DNA from: Streptacidiphilus sp. 4-A2
Lineage (GTDB): Bacteria > Actinomycetota > Actinomycetes > Streptomycetales > Streptomycetaceae
Direction: 5' to 3'
DNA length: 64,000 nucleotides
NCBI GenBank assembly: GCA_014284505.1
Contig: JAAFYY010000001.1
Span: forward strand, 7,489,845 to 7,553,844
The position numbers and the translations under genes are program-made. The notes beneath the pieces are model-generated. The model had not been told where the DNA came from, ran no database searches, and worked only from the letters and a program-made list of their open reading frames with translations. Shown here in pieces: positions 1-12,251 of this stretch; the stretch's first letter is position 1; each line of letters opens with the position of its first letter.

Positions 1-30
1 AGCGCGCGTCAGCAATGAGGAGACGGTGCA

Positions 31-1002
31 GTGACCGGGATCAAAACGTCCGGTGAGAAGAATTGATGCTCTCTCCGGCGCGCACACCCCGAGTTGGCCC
101 GGGAGGTCGCGGAACAGCTGGGTGTGGACCTGGTTCCGACCAAGGCCCTGGACTTCGCCAACGGTGAGATCTATGTGCGCTACGAGGAGTCGGTCCGCGG
201 AGCCGACGCCTTCGTGCTCCAGAGCCACACGGCTCCGATCAACCAGTGGATCATGGAGCAGCTGATCATGATCGACGCCCTGAAGCGGGCGTCGGTCAAG
301 AGCATCACCGTGATCATGCCGTTCTACGGCTACGCCCGGCAGGACAAGAAGCACCTGGGCCGCGAGCCCATCTCCGCGCGGCTGATAGCTGATCTGCTCA
401 AGCAGGCGGGCGCCGACCGGCTGATGTCGGTGGACCTGCACACAGCGCAGATCCAGGGCTTCTTCGACGGCCCGGTGGACCACCTGTTCGCGCTGCCGCT
501 GCTGGCGGACTACGTGGCCAGCCGGGTCGACCGCGACCGGCTGACCATCGTGTCGCCGGACGCCGGCCGGGTCCGGGTGGCTGACCAGTGGTCGGACCGG
601 CTGGACGCGCCGCTGGCGATCATCCACAAGCGCCGCGACCCCAATGTCGCCAACAAGGTCATGTCGGCCGAGGTCGTCGGTGACGTCAAGGACCGGGTGT
701 GTGTCCTGGTCGACGACATGATCGACACCGGCGGCACCATCTGCGCCGCCGCGGACGCGCTGTTCGAGCAGGGCGCCGCGGACGTCATCGTCGCCGCCAC
801 CCACGGCGTGCTCTCCGGTGCGGCCACCGACCGGCTGAAGAACTCGCGCGCCAGCGAGTTCGTCTTCACCAACACCCTGCCGACGCCGGGCGAGCTCCAG
901 CTGGACAAGGTCACCACGTTGTCGATCGCCCCGCTGATCGCCCGGGCGATCCGCGAGGTCTTCGACGACGGCTCGGTGACCAGCCTGTTCGAGGACGCGT
1001 GA
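31..1002 (+). CDS. prs: Ribose-phosphate pyrophosphokinase (PRPP synthase)
   Basis: Makes PRPP from ribose 5-phosphate and ATP for nucleotide, His and Trp synthesis; cytoplasmic. Seen: the flexible-loop HKRRDPNVA segment, SPDAGRVRVADQW, and the PRPP-binding loop VLVDDMIDTGGT near residue 220; about 320 aa, the usual length. GTG at 31 is chosen because GAGGAG lies 9 bases upstream and it encodes the expected VTGIKTSGEK. The frame then meets TGA at 64. From about 61 to 90 the expected family sequence KKLMLFSGRAHPE is recoverable only with three single-base insertions, after which the frame is normal from TTG 94. I read this as sequence error rather than a real truncation. glmU usually lies just upstream, outside the window. 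Confidence 0.95.
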
Positions 1003-1051
1003 CGGAGTTTTCCGGGCTGACCGTCCGGTCCGACCGTCCGGTCTGATCGTT

Positions 1052-1102
1052 TTGGTTCCCTCGCCGGGTCTGGGCTAGACTCCAGAAACGCCCGGCGAGG
1101 GA
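1052..1102 (+). promoter_or_regulatory. Candidate rplY promoter overlapping a stable inverted repeat
   Basis: TTGGTT (1052-1057), 18-base spacer, TAGACT (1076-1081) fits a housekeeping-sigma promoter for rplY. The same stretch forms a hairpin: TCCCTCGCCGGG (1057-1068) pairs with 1091-1102, with an inner TCTGG/CCAGA stem. It could instead terminate prs. Just upstream, GACCGTCCGGTC is directly repeated (about 1019-1044). Confidence 0.55.
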
Positions 1103-1281
1103 GTCAGTTGGTTCACGACTCCGTGATCGACGCGCCGCACCGCACCGGCTGCGAAAGCAGTCAGCGCGTCATGTTGTGCCAGATGCCGCCGAGCGACTCA
1201 TCCCTGAATTCTTTCGGGTGAGGTTCTGCCGGTGGCTTTTTCATTGTGCGGCGCCCGCCCCGTGGTAGTAGGAGTGCCGTC

Positions 1282-1873
1282 GTGTCTGAGATCCGCCTTG
1301 AGGCCCAGCCCCGCAACGAGTTCGGCAAGGGCGCCTCGCGTCGCGCCCGGGTGGCCGGTCTGGTCCCCGCCGTCGTCTACGGCCACGGCACCGACCCGGT
1401 CCACGTCAACCTCCCGGGCCACGCCCTGATGCTGGCGCTGAAGACCCCGAACGTCCTGTTCACCCTGGCCATCGACGGCAAGGACGAGTTCGTCCTGCCG
1501 AAGGCCGTGCAGCGCGACCCGATCAAGCGCTCGGTGAAGCACGTCGACCTGCTGCTGGTGAAGCGCGGCGAGAAGGTCACCGTCGAGATCCAGATCAACA
1601 CCGAGGGCGAGCTGGCCCCCGGCGGCAACCTGCTCGAGCACATCCTGAACACCCTCCCGCTCGAGGCCGAGGCCACCCACCTGCCGGAGTCGGTCACCAT
1701 CTCCGTCGCGGGCCTGGAGGCCGGCCACTCCATCCTGGCCAAGGACATCACCCTGCCGAAGGGCTCGACCCTGGCCGTCGACCCGGAGACCGTGGTCCTC
1801 CAGGTCGTCGCCGCCCAGGTCGAGGCCCCGAGAGACCACCGAGGAAGGCGCCGAGGCGTCCGCCGAGGCCTGA
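1282..1873 (+). CDS. rplY: 50S ribosomal protein L25 / general stress protein Ctc
   Basis: 5S rRNA-binding large-subunit protein, here of the long two-domain Ctc type. Seen: N-terminal [20 protein letters not shown], then [16 protein letters not shown], and the beta-rich C-terminal domain ending [16 protein letters not shown] 1282 follows AGGAG at 1270-1274. A one-base slip near 1830 destroys the end: another frame gives [13 protein letters not shown] and TGA at 1871-1873, the acidic tail typical of the family in Streptomyces. Read literally, the frame runs on to 1989 into pth. It sits between prs and pth, a common actinobacterial order. Confidence 0.93.
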
Positions 1874-1891
1874 TCCCCGCCGCGTTTCCCC

Positions 1892-1927
1892 CGCTGCCCC
1901 GGCCGTCACCCGACGGCCGGGGCAGCG
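1892..1927 (+). terminator. Hairpin terminator after rplY
   Basis: Perfect 16-bp stem CGCTGCCCCGGCCGTC (1892-1907) with 1912-1927 and a 4-base loop. No T run, as is common in Streptomyces. Its position 18 bases past the inferred rplY stop supports that stop rather than the read-through frame. Confidence 0.8.
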
Positions 1928-1985
1928 GTGCGCACGGCACCAGGCCTGCACCGAGACAGGCCCGCACGCAGGAAGGACGACGAGG

Positions 1986-2564
1986 GTGAGCGACGAGCAG
2001 AGCGGTCCGTGGCTGGTCGTGGGCCTGGGCAATCCCGGCCCCGAGTACGCGGGCAACCGCCACAACATCGGGTTCATGGTGGCCGACCTGCTGGCCGGCC
2101 GGATCGGCGGCAGGTTCAAGGCGCACCGCAGCCGCAACCAGGTGGTGGAGGGGCGGCTGGCCGGGCAGCGGGTGGTGCTGGCCAAGCCCACCTCGTTCAT
2201 GAACCTCTCCGGCGGCCCGGTCGCCGGGCTGCGGGACTTCTACAAGGCACCGCTGGAGCGGCTGCTGGTGGTCCACGACGAGCTGGACCTCGACTACGCG
2301 ACGCTGCGGCTGAAGCTCGGCGGTGGCGACAACGGCCACAACGGGCTGAAGTCGATCACCAAGTCCCAGGGCCCCGGCTACTACCGGGTGCGCGCCGGGG
2401 TCGGCCGCCCGCCGGGCCGGATGGAGGTGGCGGACTTCGTCCTGCGCGACTTCTCCTCCACCGAGCGCAAGGAGCTGGACTGGTTCGTGGACCGCGCCGC
2501 GGACGCGGTGGAGGCGCTGGTCTCCGAGGGCCTGGAACGCGCGCAGAGCACCTACAACTCCTGA
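1986..2564 (+). CDS. pth: Peptidyl-tRNA hydrolase
   Basis: Releases tRNA from peptidyl-tRNA that drops off the ribosome; essential and cytoplasmic. Intact 192 aa. Seen: [18 protein letters not shown] with the catalytic His, [11 protein letters not shown] with the conserved Asn, HDELDLDY with the catalytic-site Asp, and [15 protein letters not shown] 1986 follows GGAAGGACGACGAGG. It comes after rplY across a terminator and ends at a bidirectional hairpin facing ppc. Confidence 0.97.
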   Translation: MSDEQSGPWLVVGLGNPGPEYAGNRHNIGFMVADLLAGRIGGRFKAHRSRNQVVEGRLAGQRVVLAKPTSFMNLSGGPVAGLRDFYKAPLERLLVVHDELDLDYATLRLKLGGGDNGHNGLKSITKSQGPGYYRVRAGVGRPPGRMEVADFVLRDFSSTERKELDWFVDRAADAVEALVSEGLERAQSTYNS

Positions 2565-2575
2565 CCTGCGGAGCC

Positions 2576-2617
2576 GCGACGGCCCGCACCCCGGCCACGG
2601 GAGGTGCGGGCCGTCGC
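2576..2617. terminator. Bidirectional hairpin between pth and ppc
   Basis: Perfect 15-bp stem GCGACGGCCCGCACC (2576-2590) with 2603-2617 and a 12-base loop, placed between two convergent genes. Confidence 0.85.
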
Positions 2618-2635
2618 ATTCCAGCGGTCAGCCGG

Positions 2636-5425
<2,790 letters not shown>

Positions 5426-5663
5426 GCTGGTGCTCCCTTGCAGGTAGATGGGGCATCGGCTCTGCGGACCGCGCTGTCCGACGCGAACAGCATAGGTGTG
5501 GGTACTTGCGCCGCAGCGGTGGCGGCCGTATGCCGGACACGTGCCGCGCCGGGCCCGCTGCCGGTGCCCGCCCGGTCGCGGCTCCGGTCCTGGCTCCGGT
5601 CGCGGCTGCGGTCCCGGGGAAACCCTCGGGAGCCCGGGGAGGACCTTCCGTAGGCTGGAGCCC

Positions 5664-6965
5664 ATGAGCATGGCGAGGCCCGACAGGGGCACGGGGGGCG
5701 TGGCGGGGCTTTGGCCGCGTCGGCGAAGCATGTGGTTCGACCTGGTGGTGGCGGTCGTGGCGGCGGTGGAGTGCGCCGCCAGTGCCGCGAGCTTTGTGCA
5801 CAAGCAGGGGCTGGGCCAGTCCTGGGTGGTCGCGATGGGGGTGTTCGGCGGGCTCGCCAGCCTGACCCTGCTGGTGCGCCGCCGCTGGCCGCTGGTGCCG
5901 GTGGTGACGGCGCTGGCGACCATCCCGTTGCAGGCGGGCTATCTGCTGCTGATGGTGGGCCTGTACACCCTGGGCGCCTACCGTCCGGAGGGGGAGGCCT
6001 GGCGGTTCGCCGAGCGGCGGGCGATGACGCTGCTGTGCGCGGTGGCGATCGCGGAGACCACGCTGGTCTCCGCGCTGACCATCGGCACCCAGCAGGCGCA
6101 GGCGCTGCGCAGCGGTTGGCCGGAGTACGCGCTGCTGATCCTCTCGGTGCTGGTGGCGGTGGGGATAACGGTGGCCCCGACCATGCTGGGCCTGTATGTG
6201 GGGGCCCGGCGGCGGCTGCTGGAGGCCCTGCGGGAGCGGGCCGAGGGGCTGGAGACGGAGCTGGTGCTGCTCGCCGAGCAGGCCAGCGAGCGGGCGCAGC
6301 GCGCGCAGATGGAGGAGCGGGCGCGGATCGCCCGGGAGATGCACGACGTGGTGGCGCACCGGGTGAGCCTGATGGTGGTGCATGCCGGGGCGCTGGAGCG
6401 GGTGCGCAAGGATCCGGACCGGGCCGCGGAGAGCGCCAGGCTGATGGGCGACATCGGCCGGCAGGCGCTGGACGAGCTGCGGCAGATCCTGGGTGTGCTG
6501 CGGACGGTGGAGTCCACCCCGGTGAGCGGCCAGGAGGCGGCCGGGGTACTGGCCGTGCCGACCTCGGACACCCCGGGTCTCTCCGACATCCCGCGGCTGG
6601 TGGACGACTCCCGGGCGGCGGGCCTGGGGGTGCGGCTGACGGTGGGCGGCGCCCGCCGGGCGCTGAGCGCGGACACCGAGCAGACGGCCTACCGGGTGGT
6701 CCAGGAGGCGCTCACCAATGTGCTGAAGCACGCGCCGGGGGCGGACACCGAGGTGGTGGTCGCCTATGTGGTGGGCGGGGTGGCCCTGGCGGTCTCCAAC
6801 TCCTGCCCGCTGGACGCCGACCACGTCGGCCGGGCGCTGCCCAGCGGCGGGAACGGCCTGGTGGGCATGCGCGAGCGGGTGACCGCCCTGGGCGGCAGCT
6901 TCACCGCGGGGCCGACCGACAGCGGCGGGTTCCGGGTGGAGGCGAGACTCCAGGGGGCGCGTTAG
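5664..6965 (+). CDS. Membrane sensor histidine kinase, HisKA_3 (NarL) class
   Basis: Intact 433 aa. N-terminal half has five or six hydrophobic segments (about residues 20-180) with almost no extracellular loop. A short coiled coil ([20 protein letters not shown]) follows, then the phosphoacceptor region [16 protein letters not shown], and an HATPase_c domain with N-box [11 protein letters not shown] and the Gly-rich [12 protein letters not shown]. It should autophosphorylate and pass phosphate to a NarL-type regulator, but no response regulator is adjacent; the next gene is a GntR regulator. ATG 5664 has GGAG 3 bases upstream; ATG 5670 would be better spaced. 5426-5663 is the divergent promoter region with ppc and contains degenerate GGTCGCGGCTCCGGTCC-like repeats. 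Confidence 0.85.
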   Translation: MSMARPDRGTGGVAGLWPRRRSMWFDLVVAVVAAVECAASAASFVHKQGLGQSWVVAMGVFGGLASLTLLVRRRWPLVPVVTALATIPLQAGYLLLMVGLYTLGAYRPEGEAWRFAERRAMTLLCAVAIAETTLVSALTIGTQQAQALRSGWPEYALLILSVLVAVGITVAPTMLGLYVGARRRLLEALRERAEGLETELVLLAEQASERAQRAQMEERARIAREMHDVVAHRVSLMVVHAGALERVRKDPDRAAESARLMGDIGRQALDELRQILGVLRTVESTPVSGQEAAGVLAVPTSDTPGLSDIPRLVDDSRAAGLGVRLTVGGARRALSADTEQTAYRVVQEALTNVLKHAPGADTEVVVAYVVGGVALAVSNSCPLDADHVGRALPSGGNGLVGMRERVTALGGSFTAGPTDSGGFRVEARLQGAR

Positions 6966-7127
6966 ACCGTCCGGCCCTGGCCGGTGCCGGCCGGTCCTGG
7001 CCGGTGCTGCGGCGGGGGTTCGTCGGACGGTACTACCGTGGGAACCGCACCCCGGCCTCCCGCCGGTGCCCGCCCGACCGGGGGCCCGCAACCGGGTGTC
7101 CCCGCCCCCTGCCCTGGAGAAGCTCTC

Positions 7128-7499
7128 TTGCTGATCACGCTTGATCCCGAGTCCCCGGTGCCGCCCTACGAGCAGATCCGGGCGCAGATCGCCGGGCTCG
7201 TCCGCAGCGGTGAGGCCCCGGTGGGCATGCGGCTGCCGACGGTGCGCGGACTGGCCGAGGAGCTGGGGCTGGCGGTGAACACCGTGGCCAAGGCGTACCG
7301 GGAGCTGGAGACGGCCGGGGTGGTGCAGACCCGGGGGCGGCACGGCACGGTGATCGCCGCCTCCGGCGACTCCGCGCGCCAGGCCGCCGCGCGGGCGGCG
7401 GCCGGCTACGCCCGGCTGGTGCACGGCCTGGGCCTGCCGGTGGCCGAGGCCCTGGCGGTGGCCGACGCGGCGCTGCGCGACGTCTACGGCGAGGCCTGA
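7128..7499 (+). CDS. GntR-family transcriptional regulator, YtrA type
   Basis: Intact 123 aa, TTG start with GGAGA 7 bases upstream. N-terminal winged helix: [58 protein letters not shown]. The short C-terminal helical tail (about 45 aa) is the YtrA arrangement, which usually represses adjacent ABC-transporter or membrane genes. None is adjacent here. The 162-base gap from the kinase holds imperfect GGCCGGTCCTGGCCGGTGC repeats (about 6971-7010). Confidence 0.88.
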   Translation: MLITLDPESPVPPYEQIRAQIAGLVRSGEAPVGMRLPTVRGLAEELGLAVNTVAKAYRELETAGVVQTRGRHGTVIAASGDSARQAAARAAAGYARLVHGLGLPVAEALAVADAALRDVYGEA

Positions 7500-7512
7500 G
7501 CCGCCCGGCGGG

Positions 7513-8001
7513 TCACATGGTGTCGGCGACGAACTGGAGCCGCTCCGGGGCGGTTCCGGTGATCAGGGTGGACAGCGCCCGGTCCATGGTCTGGCCGAGG
7601 AACCATTCGCCGGTGTGGTCCAGGCTGTAGACCCGGCCCAGGGCGTCGATGGCCAGCAGCGCCTGGCCGTCGCGCTCCTCGCCCAGCGGGGCCAGCGGCA
7701 GGTCCAGCGCGCGGCCGAGGTCGGCCAGGGTACGCGGGTGGTACAGGCCGACCAGCGGGTCGATGGTGAACGACGTGCGCGCCTGATCGCGGCCGGGCCC
7801 GTCCAGTTCGACCGTCAGGCCGCCGAACTCGGCCCAGGCCTCGACGGCGGCGGGGAAGACCGAGTGCCGGTGGCCCTCGGGGGAGGTGTGGCTGATCAGC
7901 GCGTCGGCCCACTGCTCCGCGCGGGGCAGCTGTCGGCGTCCGGGGAACCAGCCGGCCTTGGTGAGGACCGATGCTGCCTCGGCGGGGAATCTGACGTCCA
8001 C
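7513..8001 (-). CDS. SUKH-3 domain immunity-like protein
   Basis: Intact 162 aa. Seen: [19 protein letters not shown], the central [12 protein letters not shown], then a [25 protein letters not shown] core and ALSTLITG near the end. This is the pattern of the SUKH-3 (Smi1/Knr4-related) fold used as immunity proteins against secreted nuclease and deaminase toxins. It lies 45 bases downstream of the YwqJ-like deaminase on the same strand, so the two probably form a deaminase/protector pair. The function of this pair in the cell is inference. Confidence 0.85.
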   Translation of the reverse strand: MDVRFPAEAASVLTKAGWFPGRRQLPRAEQWADALISHTSPEGHRHSVFPAAVEAWAEFGGLTVELDGPGRDQARTSFTIDPLVGLYHPRTLADLGRALDLPLAPLGEERDGQALLAIDALGRVYSLDHTGEWFLGQTMDRALSTLITGTAPERLQFVADTM

Positions 8002-8046
8002 AGAGTTCCGTTCTGGGTAGTGCGGGCGGTACGGGCGGTGCGGTCG

Positions 8047-8516
8047 TCAGGCGGGGGTGGTGGCTCCCAGAGCCACGGACTGCACACCGTAGTGCGCCAG
8101 CAGCGGGGTGCAGGACCGGCAGGGCGGCTGGTGGGTGCCGTGCGCCGGGTCCCCCTCCTCCCGGATCCGGACTGTGGTGATCCGCGCGCCGCGCAGCGAC
8201 TTGCGCGCCTCCCCTCGGTGAAGGGCTTGCGGGCGGCCCGCTTCGAGCGGGCCTCCTCGGCGGCGGCGAAGAACTGCGACAGCAGCACCGCCTCCGGGCA
8301 GCGGCCGGTGAAGCGCTCGCGCTGCGCGGTGGGCAGCGTCTCCAGGAATTCGGCGACCAAGCGGGTGCAGCGGGGGCGGCGCCCGGCCTTGTCGCTGACG
8401 CAGGTGTGGGTCCCTCCGCGTACGGACAGGGCGGCCGCGACGATCGGCATCAGGCTGTCCCGGCGCTGCCGCAGCAAGGGTGCCGCGGTCGCCGGGCGGT
8501 GTTCTCCGGTGTCCAC
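8047..8516 (-). CDS. YwqJ-like nucleic acid/nucleotide deaminase (frame broken)
   Basis: About 157 aa from a GTG at 8516-8514 with GGAGG about 10 bases upstream. Zinc-deaminase signature is visible: GRCPEA (Cys-x-Glu, metal ligand plus proton shuttle) and HQPPCRSC (Pro-Cys-x-x-Cys, the other two ligands). A slip near 8210 separates the two halves: FTEG continues in another frame as EARKSLRGARITTVRIREEGDP. The YwqJ clade was described as toxin tips of polymorphic toxin systems. This copy has no secretion signal or delivery domain, so it may be a cytosolic or stand-alone module. Confidence 0.82.
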
Positions 8517-8745
8517 TTTCGCTGGTCCTCCGTGTTCTCGCGCACGGCGGAGCAGGGATACTTGCCGCGCGGCAGCCCCCGTGGGTGAGGGTGCTCACCT
8601 CTGCTGCAGGCGCCAGCCTGCCAAATACCAAGGCCTGAGCGGTAGTCGGGGGCCTGCTGGAGGTTCTGCGGGAATCCGGAGATCCACCGGATCCGCGCAG
8701 CCCCTAGTCTTGGACCGGCAGCCAGTTCCAGCAGGGGCAATCTCG

Positions 8746-9790
8746 ATGACGACAGGTCGGCCCAACGCGGCCTACGCCGGGCAGGTCGTGCACTTCCCCG
8801 ATCCAGTCCGGTCCGCCCGCCATCCGGGCGGGGTGCGGATGGACGGCCAGGGGTTTCCGGATCTGAGCCCGTATGCGCGGGCGGCGGCGGAGGTCGCCGA
8901 TCCGCCCCAGGGCTTCGGAGTGGACGAGCTCCGGCTCACTGACTATGTGTCGGCCAATGCCGCGCTCAACGCGACAGGCCATGAGCTGTGGGCGGACATC
9001 GGCTCGCCGGTGGCCACCCCGGCCGGATGGACCTGGCACCACGCGGTGGGCGGGGCCGGCCGGGCAGCCGCCGACTGGAGCTGGTGCCGGTCGAGGTGAA
9101 GGCGCTGCTGCGGCACCACGCGGGTCTGGCGGTGTCCGCCGCCGACCACGGCAAGCGCGGCACCCGCCCGTTGCAGGAGCGGCGGCCGGTGCACTTCGCG
9201 CTGGACCGCTGGGCCGGCCGGACCCTGCCGCGGAGCCGAACGCGGCGCCGGAGCCGGCCGAGGGCTCCGCGCCGCCGAGCCCTCGGGCGTCAGCGAGCAG
9301 CGGATCCAGGCCGCCGAGGAGGGCCTCGGCTTCAGCCTGCCCGGCCCCTACCGGACGTTCCTGAAGGCCGCCGGGGGCCGCGCCCCGCTCGGCATGGCCC
9401 TGGACACCGAGCTCGGTGTGCTGGTCGACCAGCCGTTCTTCACGCTGCGCCAGGAACGGGGCACCGATGACCTGGTCTATGTGAACAAGTGCCTGCGTGA
9501 CCATCTGACGAAGGACTACCTCGGGATCGCCTATGTCCAGGGCGGTCTGGTCGCGCTCAAGGTCAGGGGCGCGGCGATCGGCACGGTGTGGTTCCTGCCG
9601 CACGACGACGCGCGGACGACGGCAGCCCGGCGCTGACGCCGCAGCAGCGCTGCGAGCGGCTGCTGCTGCCTGCGGCGACGACTTCGACGGGTTCCTGCTG
9701 CGGCTGGCGGGCAGCCCGCCCGAACTCCAGACCGTGGCACAGCTGATGGTGGACGGCGGCTTCGCCCGCGCCGTCCCGGTGGAGGGGTGA
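8746..9790 (+). CDS. WHH-type HNH/Endo VII nuclease domain fused to SUKH domain (frame broken)
   Basis: About 345 aa. Residues 1-150 show the WHH nuclease pattern: HFPDPV, GFPDLSPYARA, then PAGWTWHH followed by RRLELVPVEVKALLRHH. From about 180 a SUKH (SMI1/KNR4) domain follows: VSEQRIQAAEEGLGFSLPGP, YRTFLKAAGG, DDLVYVNKCLRDHLTKDYLG, and a tail GGFARAVPVEG. A low-complexity PAEPNAAPEPAEG linker joins them. At least four slips occur (about 9050, 9235, 9285, 9625). ATG 8746 follows AGGGGC. It is divergent from the deaminase/SUKH-3 pair across 229 bases that hold no gene. Nuclease and immunity-like folds in one chain suggest self-restraint or a substrate-handling role. Confidence 0.8.
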
Positions 9791-9797
9791 GCCGGGC

Positions 9798-12126
9798 GTG
9801 GTGACTTACGCGGAGGCGCAGCAGCGCGCCGAGGAGTGGATCAACGAGGGCGTGCCCTCCTACCAGCGCCGCGAGGTGCGGGTGCGGGAGTTCGACCTCG
9901 GCTTTGTCGCCTGGGCGGTGGACCGTGCGGACGGTCCCTCCTCGGACGGCGGCGCGGTACGGATGGTGATCTCCAGGGACGGCGGCGCGGTCACGCTGTG
10001 GCCGGCCCTGCCGATCAACGATGTGGTGCGCCGCTACGAGGAGGCCTACGGCCGCCCGGCGGGCGCCACCCCGACCCGTACCCCGTCCCCGCCGGACGAG
10101 GACGAGGCCGAGGCGACGTCGTTCCTGCTGAGCCCGCCGCAGTGGCTGCGGGAGGCAGGCGAGGCGGCGATCGCGGCGGAGTCCGCGCGGGCGCCGCTCG
10201 CACCGGTCGCGCCCCCGGTACCTCCCGCGCACCCGCGCCTCCGGCGCCGGTGGTTGTTCCGGAGCCGGTTGAAGAACCGTCACTGCTGGTGGCCCCGCCG
10301 GTCCCGGACGGCCCGCCGGGAGAGCTGCCGACCATGCTGGCGCCGCCGGAGGCCGACGGCCCGGTGAGCCTGCGTCACCAGCCCCCGGCCCGCCCGCGCA
10401 CACCCCGCCCATGTACACCCCGCCCGCGCCCGCCCCGTCGCAGCGCCCGGAGCCGTCGCGCCCCGAGCCGCAGCGCTTCGAGCAGCCGGAGCCCTACGGC
10501 CGGCCGCAGCAGCCGTCGCTCCCGGAGCCGCACGGCCAGCCGCTGCCGTTCGAACCGCAGCGCTCCGAACGCCAGCGCTTCGAGCCCCAGCGCTTCGAGC
10601 CGCAGCCGCCGGAGCACCCCAGGGTGCCGCGCCTGGGCGAGCAGGTCCCGCCCGACCGGCCGGCCCCGGTGGCACCGAGCACGCCGCCGCCCGCGCCGCA
10701 GGCGTCCACGGCCGGGCCCGGGGTGCCGCCCCGCCGCCCGGGATCGGGCCGGACCCGGACGCCGACCCGTCGCTGGAGTACATGCCGACGATGCTGGCCC
10801 AGCCGTCGCGTCCGATCGTCGCGCCGCCGTCCTCCGCCCCGGCCCCGGGCCGGGGGTGCCGCCGCCCCCGCCGCCGGGACTGCTGCACAGCTCCGGGCCC
10901 GCGCCCGCCCCCGCGCAGTCGGCCCCTCCCGGCCCAGCACGCCTCCGCCGCCGCCCCCGCCGGGCCTGCGTCCGCAGACGCCCGCGCCGGGCGTCCCGGC
11001 GCAGCCCGTCGCGGAGCCGGACGGGGACAGCTATGTGCCCACCCAGTTCGCCTCCGCCCTGGAGCTGGGCCACCCGGGCGCGGCCGCGGCCGCCCGGGCG
11101 CAGCCGCCGGTGACCCTGCCGCCGCCGCCCGCGGTGCCCACCGTCGGCCCCGGCTACATGGCGGTGTGCGCTACCGGGGCCCGGACGGCTCGGAGCAGCA
11201 GATCATCCAGCGCTCGATGCCGGGGATGCCGCACCCCGAGTGGCAGATCCTCCAGGAGGTGCGGCGGCTGAACGTCCCGCCGGAGCAGGTGCTGGAGCTG
11301 CACACCGAGCTGGAGAGCTGCGACCTGCCCGCCGCCTACTGCCGCCGGATGGTGCAGGAGGCCTGGCCGAGCGTCCGGGTGAGCAGCAACGCCCCGTACG
11401 GGCGGGACCGGGGGCGCGGCAGCGCGGCATCCAGAACCTGCTGGAGCACCACGCGGAGCTGCACACGCACGCCTCCGGGCCGGAGCCGCTGCGCTCGATG
11501 CGGGTGCCGCTGCCCGAGCCGGGAACGGTGCCGCCCGCGCCGCCGCTGCCGCCGCAGGCGCTGGCGGAGGAGCTCACGCAGGCCTTCGGCCAGCAGAACC
11601 TGTTCCGCTACGAGCCGCAGGCGGTCTCCCGGCAGGGCGTGCCCGAGGCCGTCTCCACCGCGCTGACCTGGGCCGGGGTGCCGATGGAGTTCGGCCGTTC
11701 TTCTGGGCGCAGGCCCAGCCGGGCCGTCCGATGCCGACCCTGGCCGAGCTGGCGGCCGAGCGCGGGATCACCGCGGGCCCGGACGCGGGCACCTACCTGG
11801 TGCTGGGCAACGACTACGGCCGACAGCTGTGCGTGCAGTACGGCACGGCGGCGATCGTGGCGGTGGACCTGGGCACCGCGACCCAGCCCGCCGGTCCGGA
11901 GGCGCAGCAGCCGCGCTTTGTGAACACCGGGCTGCCGGAGTTCCTGCGCTCGCTGGCGGTGCTGGGCCGGCTGTGGCGGTTCCGGTTCGGGCTCACGCCG
12001 GAGCAGGCGGCCCGCTGGACGGTGGACGTCCAGAACGAGCTGCTGGCGGTGGACCCGGCCGCGCTGGCCGATCCGGAGAGCTGGTGGTCGGTGGTGCTGG
12101 AGCAGTTCTGGGACGGCTTGTTCTGA
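9798..12126 (+). CDS. YrhB-like / Pro-rich linker / deaminase / SUKH-4 fusion protein (frame broken)
   Basis: About 775 aa, starting 8 bases after the previous gene, so co-transcribed. Residues 1-100 (TYAEAQQRAEEWINEGVPSY, AVRMVISRDGGAVTLWP) resemble the YrhB/immunity type. About residues 110-450 are Pro/Ala/Arg/Gln-rich. From about 11150 a deaminase-like region has HPEWQILQEV (His-x-Glu) and ELESCDLPAAYC (Cys-x6-Cys), matching the XOO2897-type deaminase pattern. The C-terminus (VSRQGVPEAVSTALTWAGVP to ESWWSVVLEQFWDGLF) is SUKH-4-like. At least five slips occur, most in the repetitive linker. Domain names are from pattern recall and need a profile search. Confidence 0.75.
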
Positions 12127-12251
12127 GCTGAGGGTGTCGGTCCTCTCGGGTGGACGATTGTTCTGTGCAAAATGGATCAGATACTGATCATTTGCGCAGC
12201 AGATCGACTCATCTGACAACTCTGGACGATCAGGCCGAGAGGACCAGCCCC

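Noticed and set aside
7513-12126. Broken genes read as pseudogenes or programmed frameshifts
   Set aside because: Essential genes in the same window carry the same kind of slips, so sequence error explains them better.
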